This document shows positions 63,306-64,000 of a stretch of DNA of 64,000 nt, one piece after another (position 1 is the stretch's first letter; each line of letters opens with the position of its first letter). Made by a program: the position numbers and the translations under genes. Below the pieces are notes generated by a model. The model made no database searches. It was not told the DNA's origin and was given only the letters and a program-made list of their open reading frames with translations. The DNA is from Oscillospiraceae bacterium. GTDB taxonomy: Bacteria > Bacillota > Clostridia > Oscillospirales > Oscillospiraceae. The stretch lies in NCBI GenBank assembly GCA_017445875.1, contig JAFSRZ010000039.1, positions 1 through 64,000 of the forward strand. Direction: 5' to 3'.

Positions 63306-64000
63306 TTATCCTAACAGAAGTTTGGTAATGCCAAAGTAGTCCGAGACCTGTCTAAATTCGTCCAGAGGTCCCAATGTCTGGGCGTACTCCATCATTTTCA
63401 TCAGGTCTTCCAGAGAGGTAGCGTCGTATTTTGCCAGCAGTTGATTGATTTCCGATTGATAATGGGACTTGAAATAAGCCTCGTTGACCAGTTCGCCGTT
63501 GTCTCTGGCCTCGCTCATGGACTTCCAAGTCGGCATTAAGATGTCCATGTAAAATTTTATGGCCTCGTCTGTGGGCGGGTTGGCTTCGTAAGCCTTGACC
63601 ATTCTGTCGACGGAGGCGAACACAGCCGCCGCGTTTTCCGGCTCCTGCACGGGCGTCGTACTGGTGCCGCCGCTACTGGTGCTTGTGCCGCCGCTGGAAC
63701 TACCGCCGCCGGAACTGCTTCCGCCACTGCTGGAACTGCTTCCGCCGCCGCCACTGGAACCGCCGCCGCTGGAACTGCTTCCGCCACTGCTGGAACCGCC
63801 GCTGGAAGACTTTTTCTGACTGTCGCCGGTATCGGTTGTGTCGCTGTCGCCGGTATCGGAATTGTCGCCATTGTCGCCGGTATCGGTTGTGTCGCTGTCG
63901 CCGGTATCGGAACTGTCGCCACTGTCACCGGTATCGGAACTGTCACCGGTATCAGGTTCCGCTTCGGGGAGTTTCTGCAAATCGGGCATTTGCTGTACCG
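63306..64000 (-). CDS. Ser/Gly-rich protein with Asp/Thr repeats, 5' truncated by the window
   Basis: The C-terminal 231 or so residues are present; the reading frame runs off the window end. The visible part starts with acidic repeats (units such as DTGDS and DTTDTGDN). A Ser/Gly run of about 55 residues follows, then a helical domain (AAVFASVDRMVKAYEAN, FKSHYQSEINQLLAKYDATSLEDLMK). The low-complexity linker suggests an exported or surface protein. No family was recognised. Confidence 0.75.
   Translation of the reverse strand, partial: VQQMPDLQKLPEAEPDTGDSSDTGDSGDSSDTGDSDTTDTGDNGDNSDTGDSDTTDTGDSQKKSSSGGSSSGGSSSSGGGSSGGGGSSSSSGGSSSGGGSSSGGTSTSSGGTSTTPVQEPENAAAVFASVDRMVKAYEANPPTDEAIKFYMDILMPTWKSMSEARDNGELVNEAYFKSHYQSEINQLLAKYDATSLEDLMKMMEYAQTLGPLDEFRQVSDYFGITKLLLG
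63650..63960 (-). repeat. Low-complexity tandem repeats coding for SG and DT units
   Basis: GCTGGAACTGCCGCCGCC-like units (Ser/Gly) and GTCGCCGGTATCGG-like units (Asp/Thr/Gly) repeat across about 310 bp. Copy number is likely to vary, and the plus strand has antisense open frames because of it. Confidence 0.8.

Overview
The window looks like a chromosomal segment of a fairly GC-rich Firmicute of class Clostridia, most likely an Oscillospirales-type gut or anaerobic bacterium. This is inferred from gene content and order: tig-clpP-clpX-lon-engB, rplS-lepB-rbgA-rnhB-yraN, Asp23 with a FakA-type DAK2 protein, a pyrK/pyrD-1B/pyrI pyrimidine operon, a class A RNase P RNA and frequent TTG/GTG starts. 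No 16S gene or other species marker is present, so the exact taxon is open. Most genes are on the minus strand.

Layout. 1-0.4 kb: AT-rich stretch, perhaps an IS200/IS605-type remnant. 0.4-6 kb (minus): hflX-yigZ, a GH2 beta-galactosidase, and a DUF2442/DUF4160 pair. 6.1-8.4 kb (plus): trmB, a conserved small protein and a secreted nuclease lipoprotein whose signal peptide carries a repeat insertion. 8.5-22.5 kb (minus): MBL hydrolase, DUF4349 lipoprotein, the proteostasis block (tig, clpP, clpX, lon, engB), thrC, then rplS-lepB-rbgA-rnhB-yraN. 22.7-26.9 kb: tRNA-Pro, a lone MNT nucleotidyltransferase, FakA/Asp23, a HAD phosphatase and a RelB/YafQ toxin-antitoxin pair. 26.9-33.2 kb (minus): a complete pyrC-K-D-F-(DUF2500)-E-B-I operon, lacking only carAB and pyrR. 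33.4-36.6 kb: tRNA-Gly, a small protein, a degenerate Mrr-like protein, a small P-loop ATPase and a lipoprotein.

36.7-42.9 kb (plus): a divergent topoisomerase IV-like B/A pair, split by a type II restriction-modification module (regulator, methyltransferase, convergent endonuclease). 42.9-46.2 kb (plus): NUDIX, MntA/HepT-like toxin-antitoxin, LUD protein, SNF transporter. 46.4-48.8 kb (plus): a two-gene unit with its own consensus promoter, made of an ABC/OLD-type ATPase and a small TOPRIM-like protein. It resembles PARIS or OLD-type defence and is the best candidate here for an undescribed system. 48.9-52 kb: tpiA, a small secreted protein, mtnN-luxS and rnpB. 52-64 kb (minus): yebC, nif3-like, trmK, DUF1858 protein, a CAP/BspA surface protein, a DUF815 ATPase, ilvD, a RelE-type TA pair, ilvC, radical SAM protein, mutY and a truncated Ser/Gly-rich protein.

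Two themes run through the window. First, compact toxin-antitoxin, restriction and defence modules sit in the gaps between housekeeping operons (about eight in 64 kb). Second, a modular GC-rich palindromic repeat family occurs at least eight times. It lies mostly between genes, but once in frame inside the signal-peptide region of a lipoprotein and once between pyrB and pyrI. Functional calls rest on motifs read by eye; no database search was run.
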